Of a stretch of 39,142 nt of DNA, positions 9,029-20,709 are shown in pieces. The stretch lies in NCBI GenBank assembly GCA_015680685.1, contig MNCI01004643.1:444531-483672 (forward strand). Reading direction: 5' to 3'. Numbering within the stretch: the first letter of the stretch is position 1; each line of letters begins with the position of its first letter. The DNA comes from Gnetum montanum (Eukaryota; Streptophyta; Gnetopsida; Gnetales; Gnetaceae). The position numbers and the translations under genes were made by a program. The notes under the pieces were generated by a model. The model was not told where the DNA came from, searched no databases, and worked only from the letters and a program-made list of their open reading frames with translations.

Positions 9029-12000
9029 ATGTCTTCTTCTTTGAACAAAAGTAATTCACCACCTAGGGATCATACAAGAAATAGTTGACAACATCAAACA
9101 CATAACCAAAATCCGCTAGGTCCTCAAGAATTCAGTGTGGTGTACATCCATCATGATGACTATGTACCCAACTTTACCTTTTTCTTCCATCACGACGAAC
9201 AGCTGCATTGGAGAGATTTAGAAGGTAACATAGTGTTACCTCTAGATAGAGCCACCCCCAACATGCTCCTTCGTGCCCTTGCACGAATTGACGTGTCACA
9301 ACTATATGCTGAGTACGTTGTGTGCAATTACAATGCAAGGGACTACCATCCCACAGAAGCACAATGTGAATGGGACTTACGGCAGGAGAGTTGTCACACA
9401 TTGTTGAAGGGGAAAGGTCCTCCTAATGCTTTGCCTGTCATAAGAGAAGTTAAGGGTGATGAACCTATCTCAATATGTTCTCCACAAGACAATGTTTCTC
9501 CTCCTAACAATAGTGAGGAGGTGGGGTATCAAAACCTACACTCCATGATACACAACCCTGGTTCTGATCCCTGTGAATGCCAACTGGTCATCAAGGGAAC
9601 AAAAACACATGACAAGAATGGGCATTTAGATCATCATCATGATTAAGATCGTAGCCATTGAAGAGAAGGTAAGAAAAATCGTCATGGCGATGGTTCTCCT
9701 TCTTCTTCTCCTTCATCACATCATTCACCCTCTCCTTCCACATCAGGGCATAGCCACAAAGAGCATAATGATGAGGATAAAGGTAAACGAAATGAGAGAC
9801 CTTGACAAGAGAATCAAGAGAGAGGACAATGGTAGTTAAGAGAATCAAGGCATGAACGAAGGGAAAGTATGGAACAACGTAGACATCATAGATGTCATGA
9901 GAGAGATGATCATGACGAACCCCTACTTGCCACCTGAAGTATGCTAGTTATCACAGAGGCTGTAAGAATACCCACAAGGCATCAAAAAGATAGCCGGATT
10001 AAGTGCTTAAACATGAACAATATCCCACGGTTTGAAGGGGGATATACTGCTGATTCGCAAAATCATTTATAGGCATTCCACGATGCTTGCATCTTGCAGA
10101 ACATAGAGAAAAAGTGGTAGAAATTAAAGTTGTTTCCTAGGACACTTGTAAAAGAAGCAGAAAATCGGTATCGGTCCTTAGAACTAGAAACCATTAGGAG
10201 GTGGAGTACGATGTTAGAACTATTCAATGATAAATATCAAACGTACTCCAGAGTGTCTAACTTGTGTAAGTAGATCCAAGGATGGAAGCAGGGTACTCAT
10301 GAACCCTTGGATGTTTCCATGGGCCAATACTATGCGTTGCTACATCGTTGCCCAAGCCATGGTTACACACAACGGGATCAACTATGCCATCTTGTAGATG
10401 GGTTAAGACATGAGACTAGGAGACTATCTGAGCTTAGATCCCATGAAATTCATTGATTGTTGGAGCAAGTAGCCAAAGAAGAAGGGGAGCTATGGAAAAG
10501 AGAAAACGCAGAAGAATATAACTCTAATCCTTCCCTCCGAAAGAAGGAAGTAAGATTTTGCGATGAGGAGGATGAGTCACCACTCGAAGAGTTGGTGAAT
10601 AGAAAAACCTTGCCGCTTCATAAGCTAACAATGAAAGTATCAGCTAAGGTAGATGAAATATGGAGCTCCTTAGATAGTAAAATTGAAATTGTCCTGAAAA
10701 TTGTAGAGGAATCTAGGGAGAAACGAAGTAGTGACCAGGATAAGAAAAAGAGAAGAGATTCAGGCCATGCACGTGACAAGGGTAAGGGAAAAATGACTAT
10801 CTCTAATGACGTTGTGGATTCTGACACAAAAAATGACGGTGGATGTGAGATTTGCCAATACAACCATCTTAAGGGATGTTGCCCAATAATCTCACATCTA
10901 CAAGAGTCTGGGGTGTATGCACTTAACCCAAGACTTAATAGATGGCAGGCACCCTGAAGGTTACCTTATCCCCAAGGTAACCCAAGATAGTTCCACCAAC
11001 CGTTAACGTACTATCCAAGTGGAACTCTGCCACAACCTATCGGGCAACATCAATAGTGGCAACACCCACAGTCATGGGGGATGCCACCGTCGAGACAACA
11101 ATACCATTACCGGAAACCCAATCCTTATGGCTATTACGTGCAGCAGCCAGTTTCTCCAAGTGACTCTATGGGTCACACAACCCCACAACGGCACTACCAA
11201 GTTCAGGAGTATTTTAGGACTCCTTCTCCTTCAGGAGATGCTCCACATCCATACCATCATCAGAATCCATGTGCCACTCTTACGCCCGTAGTTCCACTAC
11301 CACCCGCTCCAACAATGCAAGGGGAACTCCCCACTCAACCGCAACAACGTAATGCTACAAGAGTTGTAAACCTTCAACTTGCTGCTGGTTCTGACAACCA
11401 TAAAAAGAAAAGACCTTTCTTTAGAACCAAAAGCCTAAACAAGCTCTCACAACCACAAGCAGTTGAGTCTATGCATGCTCCTCCAACATATAAGACTTCG
11501 GGGCTCCCTTCAGTCCAACAACAGAGCTTCACGCATACGGTTATGTTAACACATACCATTACCGACTGGATCAAGGTAGGCCACCTTCCTAGGAAACTCT
11601 CTGATCTTGGAAGTCCCTTAATCTATCTATAAGTTGCTAGGAACGTACCTCATAAGGTTCTTCTTGACTCAGGTTCTCGAGTCAACTTAATCTCACGAGA
11701 AATGTATCAAGCCTGAAACCTGCCCCAACTCAAGAAGAGCAATATTTGACTTGAGCTAGCTGACCAGTCCATCACCATTCCCTTGGGATTGGTGGAGGAC
11801 ATCGTTACCACTATGTGTGGTTGGTCATCCCTAGCTGATTTCCTAGTGATAGAAGTCAACAGCAACAAAGGGGACTTCCCAATTATAATGGGAAGGGCAT
11901 GGCTAAGTACAATAGATGCATGCCTATGGATCCACGATCTTTCCTTGGAGATATCTAAGGTAAAAATTTATGGAAAGATCGAGAAGAAGAAAGTTTCATG

Positions 12001-12373
12001 CATCACATATAGTGACTCAGAGGGTGATGACATGGAGGAATGCTCAACATCTCCTGTATGTAACTGGTGTGCCCTAGAAACTCTGATACAAAGGTGCCTG
12101 TATGTAGCAACCACACAACAAGTGGACACCTTGTGGTTGACATCTAATTGAAAGAGCAACCCACCAACATGCATGGAAAAAACTGGGGGAACAACTCATG
12201 GCCATAACGATGGCATAGATACATTGGAATATGAGCGTCGCCGACTTCCACCCCTTAATCTAAGAACATTAATTGGGAGAAGTTGGACACTTCTAAGAAA
12301 TTCAAATAGATGCTCATTATTTTGGATCTCTCCCTTTCCATTTAGTCATGGGGGAGATGGCCACCTATGCTAA
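9029..12373 (+). pseudogene. Gag-protease polyprotein of the nested element, one frame with many stops
   Basis: ATG at 9029 opens MSSSLNKSNSPPR. The frame stays the same to TAA at 12371-12373 (about 1,115 codons) with no frameshift that I could find, only in-frame stops (9086, 9644, 10070, 10118, 10271, 10454, 10955, 11630, 12149 and others). Order: an N-terminal domain; a Ser/His/Arg/Glu-rich charged linker (9650-9950); the retrotransposon gag capsid domain (10020-10450: LKLFPRTL, EAENRYRSLE, then WSTMLELFNDKYQTY); a zinc-knuckle-like C-x2-C-x3-H-x3-C (CEICQYNHLKGC, 10847-10882); a Pro/Gln-rich stretch; and a retropepsin with LLDSGSRVNLIS (11660-11695, catalytic Asp at 11666) and the partner motif FPIIMGRAWL. 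Translation of the element would package RNA; this copy cannot be translated whole. Confidence 0.88.
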
Positions 12374-14267
12374 TCATTAGGGGCCCTCAGTTCTTTTTAG
12401 TTTTTGTTTTACACATTCTTGTTTTGCACATTTTTGTTTTACAAATTTCTTTAACTTTTCTTGTTTTTTATTACAACATCTTTATATTTTTTCATTTTTT
12501 GTGTGTGTTTGTGTGTGTGTTATCCATATTATAAGTTTGTCACCCAATAAGTGTTCTTTATGATGATATGAACTATTTTTCCTATTGATTGCTAATGTTT
12601 GGTTTTTACCATTAAGTTATGATGTTGATACTAAGGTATGTTTCTTTTGATATAGTAGGCAATGAGTCCATACCATCCATGCATCCATAAATTTCTATGG
12701 TCTCTCTTGGCTTGGAACTATACAGTCCCTTTTTCAATGATCAGAACTAAAATGAATTGGTGACCGGGTATTTCTCAAACTAAGGAAGGACTCAAGGCTT
12801 GAAAAGGATGTGACTTCAAGGGAACTTGGTGCATTTGTGTTGGCCATTGTCTTGGGTGATTGGATGTTTTCTTCTTGATTTTTCTTACCATTTTGATGTT
12901 ACCCAATTATTGGGAAGCTGAGTAAATAAAAATAAGACGTCTTTGCATGGTGTGGTTCTCACGCATAAACACAAAAAACAAAAAATAATAATAAGAATTC
13001 AAAGCACATCCCTTAGACAAAATAATCATTTGGGCTACAAGCACTGGTTATGGAACTAAAATACAAATGTTCCCTCTAACTAAGGCCCTTCTCGCTTCCC
13101 ATTCTCTCCTCCTTCGTTTCATCGGAATGGTGGTGGCTCTTTGGAGATGCATTCTCGTTACTTCAAGCAGATGGATTGGCCAAATGCATTGATGTGAAGT
13201 CACTGGATGTGGTTGGTTTGAGGTTGGAGTTGGAATGAGATTTACTAAGTCACATTAATCATTAACTCCACAAGGGGCTGTACACCACCTTATTCTTGAG
13301 ATTCCATTCCATTCTCTCCTTTCCATCCTTCTCTCCCCATCTATCACCTCATTGCTGGTTATATTAGTAGTCCATATCTTGGTGGATGCATTGTTTTCTT
13401 TTTGGTAAATTCTTGTGGTTAAGACTTTAACTCTTGTTTTACATGACATTCCCAGAGCCTACAGACTCTTTGAATGTGGGTTTGTCAGGGCATTAAGGGC
13501 ATGAGCCTACTTTGGGAAGGACCCACTGGCATTCCTATTTGGTGCACTAGTTAAATTCTTTCCCTTAGCATTTTTGCAATCCACTTTATTTTGTTCATTT
13601 CCATCTTGACATCTATTTCATCGACGTGATAGTTGTCTCTTTTTCTTCATCTTTTTTTTTTCTTTTTCTTTCTCCATTATTTTGCTACCGAAGGTTCGCT
13701 CTTAGTCATGGGGGTCCTGGACCAATCTTTTTGATTTTCTCCTAACCCCTACACCTTCGGTAGTCATCATTAGTATATCTCTAGATTTGTATCAACCATG
13801 ACACAACTTAGCCAATGGACCTTACACCGAAGTAAGGTATCAATTACATTGTGATTCATTTACCCTTACTAATATAAGACTATGTTGTGTGTGCAGATGA
13901 CAATCATGCAACAACGGATTGGATTTGGAGGGAACACTTGGAATGGATTGGTGCGAAAGCAGCTATGCAAGGAGTAAGATTGATGGGGTGCTTATGGATA
14001 GACAACGAAAGGTGCAACCTTGGCATTGGCAACAGCAGACTTCTCCTCTCTTCTCTCTTTTCTCTTAGCTACCAAATATGGCCTAATGTCAAATGTATAA
14101 GGTGTTCACTCTTGTTGTCGTGAACACCAGTTTTGTTGTGTCTTGTAATGATGATCCGTTCACATGTCATCCCATTCATCATTAGTTCCATTTGAGTCAA
14201 TAATCCCATACCTTTCCAATATTTTGTAAGGAACTTAAGGACGAGTTTTCATTCAGTCATGGGGGTA
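12374..14267 (+). other. Non-coding 3' internal region of the nested element
   Basis: About 1.9 kb with no long frame and no detectable polymerase or integrase motif. It includes a (GT)n stretch at 12500-12521 and a T-rich part near 13640-13680. The motif TTAGTCATGGGGG occurs just before it (12342-12354) and inside it (13704-13716), and a variant, TCAGTCATGGGGGTA, lies against the 3' LTR (14253-14267), where it is probably the polypurine tract. Confidence 0.7.
14253..14267 (+). other. Polypurine-type tract of the nested element
   Basis: TCAGTCATGGGGGTA abuts the TG of the 3' LTR. The G5 run is the only purine stretch in the right position; related copies occur at 12342 and 13704. Confidence 0.6.
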
Positions 14268-15128
14268 TGATGGGATGCAATATCGTATGGGCTGCAATAT
14301 CGCGTATGCAATATCGCGTCCACCACGATATTGCATCCCTCGTGATATTGCGTACATGATATTGTGTCGTTCCCTGCGATATCGCGGTGTGCCGCCAAGT
14401 CTATAAATAAGAGGCGACTCTCCCTTGTTTCGCATTCTAGGCTAGACCATAGCAAAACTTTGGCAGTTTTACCTCTCTAGAGATAGAATAATTTCCATGT
14501 GCTCGTAGTAGGAACTCCAAAGTGAACGGATCTTTATTCGAGAAAATATTGTACCTGAACACAAGTTTGTGTACGACAATAAAGAAAAACTGTTGGATAA
14601 ACCTTGCAGTGCATGGACTAAGCTAAATAGGACTTTAATTATTGTTATTTATTTTTTATCATTTAATTTTTTCCTTAGTTAATTCAAGCTCTCTCAACCC
14701 TTCTCCCATAGTTAAGTGCATTCAATACAACCGCTTCGAGCATGTGCGTTACGCTTGGTGATCCTAGTAATGAATAGCGCTTGGTAACCAAGGTTGCATT
14801 GGTTCAAGGTGTGAACAGTAAGTCGGAATGGATGCTGATGCTAGGTTAATTAAGGCTTAGTTGGTTAGTTAGAGTTAGTTAATTAGTCTCTTCACCCTTC
14901 ACTTCATTAGCATAGGAGATAAAACATAAAAACTATAAAAATCACATACCTCAGACTTACTTAACCATACGACCGTGACAAATACAATTTAGTCTAGGAA
15001 GACAACGAATGATTAACCTTAAGTGTTCCATAAGGCGTGTAGGCACTTAGTCTGCGGAGTTTGACCGGATTGCACATGTAATGCTCGTATTTGTATGGTT
15101 GAGTGTAGGGGTACCTCGCCACTCATCA
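14268..15128 (+). repeat. 3' LTR of the nested gypsy element
   Basis: 861 bp, aligned with 8082-8883 along its length: TATA box CTATAAATAAG (14401-14411), CTTTATTCGAG, GACAATAAAG, end GCCACTCATCA. Its U3 is about 60 bp longer because of extra CAATATCG/CGATATTG units (14277-14390). Confidence 0.93.
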
Positions 15129-15133
15129 AAGGG
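15129..15133. repeat. Target-site duplication AAGGG, right
   Basis: Directly follows the LTR end CATCA and equals 8077-8081. Confidence 0.92.
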
Positions 15134-16173
15134 TAAGGGAAAATGAGATAAATTGAGGAAAATTAGGAAAAGGTATTAGAATATTTTTTTTTTGAATTTT
15201 GGGGAAATGGATTAAAAAGGGAATGGAGGTTAGGGTGAGGATTGCTACTAGACCCCATCACACTTCGGAACTTATTACACTGCCAATGAACATGGTCCCT
15301 CTTTTTATTTCTTTTGAGGAAACTTTGCTCATGGTGCACTTCATTCTTAAGGTAGGAATTCCAACATGAGTTTGGCTAATTAGCTATATTGCCAAAGAAC
15401 ATGGTCATTTCGGAACCTTTGCCCATGGTGTAGTTTAACCCTCATGCATGTAACTTTAATTATAGATAGATGGCATCACAATAGGTCTCTTGGGTGGCTA
15501 ATAATTCTTAAGTGAAGAGGAACACATTTCATTTTGTTGTTCATAGAATAGTCATGGATAATCACACTTGAGGGCTAGGGCTTATGAGAAGGAAAATGAA
15601 TTTTCTAACGTCACCTAGTGATTGTGGCTAACCATTCTCCAACCTCACATGTCCTACATTTACATGACCATGATAATAACATGATAAGTTAGTATAAATC
15701 TCATCCTCCATAATCCAACATAACTACTAAAACCAAAACCTTGAAATAGATTGGGAAGAATCATAGAATTATTGAAATATGTTATATAAAGGAGGTTTTA
15801 TATAATAGTAATATTATATAATATGAATAATATCTAAAAAATTATACTTGCATTATTTTCAAATGTTGTTATGATGACCCAATGCTTAGCAACTCAAAAG
15901 ATCATAATGATTATTAAAATCATACTAAAAAGCATAAAAAGATCAAACCAAAACCAATATGCTAAGAAAGAGATGGCGATAGACTTAATATGCATGAAAA
16001 GATGATGGAAATGCAAAGAAAATATGCAAATGCAACTATATATAAATGAAATGCATGAAGAAAGAGAGGAAAGCATGTAACTAAGGATCTACCAAGTGTC
16101 CATGAGGGGCACCTAAGTATAAATGCTTTAATAAAATGCATTAAAATTTCTATTTAATTTGTAATATTGAAAA
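15134..16173 (-). other. Outer element internal sequence without coding signal
   Basis: Downstream (minus strand) of the protease region, where a complete element would carry reverse transcriptase. I find no RT or integrase motif; both strands have frequent stops. GAACATGGTC recurs at about 15288 and 15397. Confidence 0.6.
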
Positions 16174-18673
16174 TCAGAAATTTTGTAAACATTGGGGCCA
16201 ATGACATTTGTAACTTGGTATGGGCCAAACCACATATGAGAAAATCTCATTTATATCTTTGTCCTTTCCTAAGGGTGGAGGATCACCAAAAAGAAATGTT
16301 TTTTTATCATGTTGATGATAAGGCAAGTTATTTTCATAAATTTCCTCACATTCTCTAAAAGTTTGATAGTATTGGGTGGAATATGTATGAGTAAAAGGGT
16401 TTATTTCTGAAATTTCACTCACATGATCATTTATAACATATTTGCCAAGTCTAAATTCAATAATTCCAATATAAAGATTAGTATTTTGCTTTTCGAAAGA
16501 TTGATTTTGTTGATTAAGAGTTGTCACCACATGTTTATAAAAGGGTTCTCTTGATATAACAACATATTCATATTTTTCTTTAATGGGAATTAATAATTCT
16601 AAAAATTTTGATCTAAAGAAGCTTCCAAATTGGGCTTTAAAAGTCCTTGATAGAAGCACACCATAAGTGGATGACATGTCAACTATCAAAATATCTGTAT
16701 AACATGTGAAAGTAAGGTATTGTTTAAGTTGTACTTTCACTTCTTTTAATGACCCTACCACAGATATGTTAGATCCATCAAGTTGTATCACACTTCTTGC
16801 TTGTGGTAGCATTTGTGCTCCTGACATTTTGCATACTTATAATGGCATGACACTAACAGTTATGCTAAAATCCATTCAGTACTTATGAACATTCTTGCCT
16901 AACATAATCAATGTTATAAGAAAGGTGGTTGATTTTTCTTGTTCAACATGAAATTACCTAGGTTTTGTATAAATAGAGCATTAAGACTTTTTGTAAAGTG
17001 ACGTTGTTTTTTAGTTATTGGAGATTTTTATTTATTGGTTTCAAGTGTATGAACTATCTTTTCAATCACATCTTTCATTTCATTAAAATGTAAGAGATCA
17101 TACATTGAGATGTTGACTTTAAATCTTTTCAAATCGTTAACTAGATAATAAGCTTTATGTTCATCTTTGACTTTATTTTGAGGTGGAGTTCTTCTAAGTA
17201 TAGAAGGTGAGTTTGATTGTTATTGGACATTTACTTGGGATGGTCCCATTTGGTTATTTATGTTATCTTGACTAGGAACTCTTTTGTTTGGAGGAGTATA
17301 AGAGTTATTCCTAGTTTGTTGTTGAGTAGTGTTCATAATACCACAAAGTCTATGTTAGCGACTATTATGTGGGTTGGACCACTTACCATGACTTATTAAC
17401 ATGAGGTGACTTCTTCATTTTCTTCTTCATGAGGTATGTTGAGGCCCATGATTGGGTTTTTCGATTTTGTTGATTTTGGACTTGTCACCATATAACATTA
17501 AAAATTAAGGACATTTTTTTTAAAACCTTGCCTAGTTATATGAAGGTGACAATAATCATCATTGATTGATGTGCTTGCTTTTTGAGATTATATAGGGACC
17601 TTGTTATTATTTCACCTTAGTTCAACTACTTCATTTGAAAGTTTTTGAAGAGAAGTTAATACTTGGTTGATTTGGTTTTCAGTTTGGTTGGTAGATCCAT
17701 TGGGATTAGATATCCCATTTAGGTTTATAATAGATTGAATTAAAGCTTTTGATTGATCATCAGTCAAACCTGTATTTGATGGTAAAAATGAAGAAGATGT
17801 TGGACTTTGAAAATAATTATTTGTAGGTTGAGGCATTTGAAAGGAAGTAGAGGCTTGAAACATAACATTATTCATTGGGAAATTTTGTGATGGTAAGGGG
17901 TTACATTGCATAGGATTGCTAATACTCATCATTCTAAATTGAGTTTGAATGCTATTCATTAAGGTAATTTGCTCCAACTCAACAACTTTAGCCATTGCTC
18001 CTTGTAATTTTATTATGTTGTGGTCATATTTGATGGCATAGGCAAAGAATGGATCGATAGTGGAGAGGTAAAAATTGAAGATACCATCAGGTTGCAAACG
18101 CATCTCATTTGGCACATAGGCTAGTTGATGGAGAAATCTTAAATTATAGTCATGGATGTTTTCTTGCGGTAGTTTTCTCAGATTTGTAAAATTACTTGAG
18201 GCTAAGGTAAGACTAGTGAACTTATCAAATTGAAGTAGAAAATTATTTTTAAAGTTTAGTTATGAATTAATAGAGGCATTAGGCAGCATTAAAAACCATT
18301 GTGTAGCTTTACCTCTAAAAGTAGTAACAAAGACTCTACAAGCTATGTCATTTTCAGTGAAGTTATAGATGCCTAGCAAAGTTTTAAAGCATTCTACATG
18401 TTGATGGGGCATCATTGGTAGGAGATGTAAGGTTAAACAACAAATTAACATTCTGAAGTGGTTTTGGAATATTATGATAGTTTGTAAAGTTGAAGGGATT
18501 TCTAACTAGGGGATCTAGGGGTGGATTGGTTGTCATCCTAGTTTGAATTCTTTTTGGGATAGAGTTTGGAAAATGTGAAGCTCGTTATCTTCTTGAAGTA
18601 AAATGATGGGTAGTTGATTAGGGGCAGGAGTAAGAGATCTTTGTTGAGATGCTTTATGGAAAGATTTACTCAT
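16174..18673 (-). pseudogene. Gag-protease polyprotein of the outer element
   Basis: Minus-strand ATG at 18673 opens MSKSFHKASQQRS. A gag capsid segment follows (18451-18260: FTENDIACRVFVTTFRGKA, then QWFLMLPNASINS), then a Gln/Asn/Ser-rich linker (18115-17612) and a protease-like region (16827-16174). The last has LDGSNISVVGSLKEVKVQL, then DILIVDMSSTYGVLLSRTF, which are the flap and second conserved block of Ty3/gypsy retropepsins. The intact DSG catalytic motif itself was not located, so the N-terminal half of the protease may lie in the decayed stretch 16830-17600. The capsid and linker share a frame; the protease part is in another, so at least one frameshift and several stops exist. Confidence 0.8.
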
Positions 18674-19451
18674 AAAATAAAAAGATTAAGTAATGTAAAA
18701 TGCTAGTAAACTACAAAAATAGAGAAAGTAGGAAAATATTTAAATATTATTACTTTTTTTATGAAGAAAACTAAAATTGCAATATATAAAATTTTAAAAG
18801 TAAAAGCATAAAATGCAGAATTTCAAAAAAGTAAATTTAAAAAAAATGATATAATTAATGAGAAAACCACCTTACCAAATTTAGAACTAAGTTATGGACC
18901 ACCAAAATATAAGCTAGTAAATAGAATTGGGAAAAGAAGGTTTAGGTACCTAGAAATGAAACTGAAACAAGACAATAAAACTAAAAATAAGCAACCATTA
19001 ACTAGAACCATTATTAGAAATGGGCTAATGAAGGTTTAAATAACAGAAATTGAAGAATAATAATTGGAAAACAAAAGTTTTCGAAATTGGAAAATAGAAA
19101 TTGAAACTAAAATAAAAAAACTAGATTTTAAGAAATAGAAATAGTAATTGGAAAATAAATGATTGTCAATAAGATAGAAAATAGAAATGGCCAATGAAAT
19201 AGAAAATTGAAATAGGAAAATAAAATATTTTTGGAACTAGGAAACAAAAACTGAAAATAGATTACTATTAACAGGATTAGGTAATAGAAATAGAAAAATG
19301 GGGGATCAAGTAACTTGAAAAGAAAGCAAAAATTGAAAAATGAAAATAGAAAAAACTAGATTTTAGGAAATAGAAACAGTAAACAAAAACAAGAAACGAA
19401 ACATAATAGGAATAGAAAACAGAAACAACCCTCCTTTTAGCGCTAAAATGG
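18674..19451 (-). other. Outer element leader region and possible primer site
   Basis: A-rich sequence (plus strand) with many near-repeats of GAAATAGAAA and GGAAAATAGA between the gag start and the 5' LTR. On the minus strand the LTR end CATCAACA is followed by CCATTTTAGCGCTAAAAGGAGGG-like sequence (19429-19451). A decayed TGGCGC primer site is plausible, but no tRNA can be assigned. Confidence 0.5.
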
Positions 19452-20704
19452 TGTTGATGCATAAAAATGTGTCACATAGTAGCGCCCTTGAAAACTTGTT
19501 TTAAGAGACTATTGCCTAAGGTGCCTCTCATATGGGTATGGAAACCTGGGAATAGTCTTAGCCGGTAAGGGTAACGTGGTATTTTAATAGATAAAAATTT
19601 AATTATGGTGATAATTTAAATAACTTTGACAAGAAAATTTAAATAAAATAATTGTTCTAATTAATAACTTGACAAGGAAATTTAAATGAAACAACTGTTC
19701 ATTAAACTAGTTCGAGAATGAGCATGCAAGATGATCAATAACTTAAAGAGAAAATGACATGGACTTTTAATACAAACAAAGGGGTTTGTAATTAAAAGTG
19801 TTTCTTTTACTAAAAAGAGAATGACTAACACCCAACAAAGATTAAATGTCTTAATTGTTGAAATAACAAATAAAAGGTTGCAACAAAGACTTAGATTAAT
19901 ATAGAGCACTCGATTTGGTTGGCTAAATGGATAGCTTCTTGTGCAAGCTTGTTTGCCCATGCCTCCTAGAAGCACACCTCCTCCAACAAGTCTACAGCTT
20001 CCCCTGGCTTGACCTGTTCACAACCTTTGATTGGACTCCTTCCAATAGCACCTCCAAAACTGGTTCAATCGAATCCAGAGAATGGATTTTTGGGACATCC
20101 TTGCCTATGATGAACCCCCCAAAAGTCCCCCATTGAATTAGACTTTTGGGAGGGTTTTATCAATTTTGATTTTCCCTCCCCTAGCCTAACATGTTTGTAA
20201 AACTAGAATAATGTTCTTTTAAAGTTTTTTTTGTTGATATTGGGAGAGATGATGTTGGTGAACAAAGATTACTTTATAGAATATCCCCAAAAAGTGGAAT
20301 ATGGATTTTGATTTGGAGCTTGATATTTCAGAGAAAGAACAAGTTTAAGGATTTCTGTCACAACACAGATCAAGCCATAGCTAATGAGGCGCTTAATGAT
20401 CATTGGAGAATCGAACACACCCTCATGTTAATGAAGTCTTTTTTTTTTTTGGGTGTAACCAAGCCTCTTGGCCCCTTTGGGATTTTAACCTGTTGATAGC
20501 GTGAATAATGTTGATGGATAATAATAATCCTCTTATAACAATAAATAATTTAAAGGTTGCATGATAGCTCTCATTGAAAGCACCCTTATGGATCATATAA
20601 TTTGTTTCAAATAAAGTAATGGCTTCAAATCATGAAACTATATCCTAGTGGGTAAACTAAATAATCATGGCCTTGTGCCTAGCATGGGAAAGTTGGCATC
20701 AACA
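19452..20704 (-). repeat. 5' LTR of the outer element
   Basis: 1,253 bp on the minus strand, from TGTTGATGCC (right edge, 20704) to ATGCATCAACA (left edge, 19452). Collinear with 6302-7602. Confidence 0.92.
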
Positions 20705-20709
20705 CCATG
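20705..20709. repeat. Target-site duplication CCATG, right
   Basis: Equals 6297-6301 and directly follows the LTR edge GGCATCAACA. Confidence 0.9.

Larger units (their letters stand above)
8082..15128 (+). mobile_element. Nested Ty3/gypsy-type LTR retrotransposon (gag-protease only)
   Basis: LTRs at 8082-8883 and 14268-15128 both start TGATGGGATG and end GCCACTCATCA, flanked by the perfect duplication AAGGG. A tRNA-Asp-type primer site follows the 5' LTR. A single gag-protease frame runs from 9029 to 12373, then about 1.9 kb without coding sequence, then a purine-rich end before the 3' LTR. The gag, primer site and LTR length fit the Athila/Tat part of Ty3/gypsy, but reverse transcriptase, RNase H and integrase are absent, as in the non-autonomous elements known as TR-GAG. 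In one roughly 124-bp LTR stretch (8155 and 14409) I counted about 11 mismatches, so the insertion is old. Confidence 0.93.
6302..20704 (-). mobile_element. Outer LTR retrotransposon (minus strand, gag-protease only), hosting a nested element
   Basis: Direct repeats of about 1.3 kb (6302-7602 and 19452-20704) share edges TGTTGATGCC...ATGCATCAACA on the minus strand and are flanked by the perfect 5-bp duplication CCATG. On the minus strand the order is 5' LTR (right), possible primer site, gag and protease (18673 down to 16174), about 1 kb without coding sequence, the nested gypsy element, about 480 bp, polypurine tract, 3' LTR (left). Removing the nested 7,047 bp plus one 5-bp duplication leaves about 7.35 kb. 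No reverse transcriptase or integrase could be found in the remaining internal sequence. The gag resembles the Ty3/gypsy retrotransposon gag family. Confidence 0.92.

Noticed and set aside
9591-9848. Opposite-strand and alternate-frame ORFs at 9591-9848
   Set aside because: They overlap the charged linker of the gag-protease frame, which continues in register through this stretch.
13887-14123. 78-residue frame in the nested element's 3' region
   Set aside because: No similarity to polymerase, integrase or envelope-like proteins, and no codon pattern; probably chance.
20308-20496. 62-residue plus-strand frame in the outer LTR (also partly at 7200-7330)
   Set aside because: It is antisense to the element inside an LTR and is disrupted in the sister LTR.
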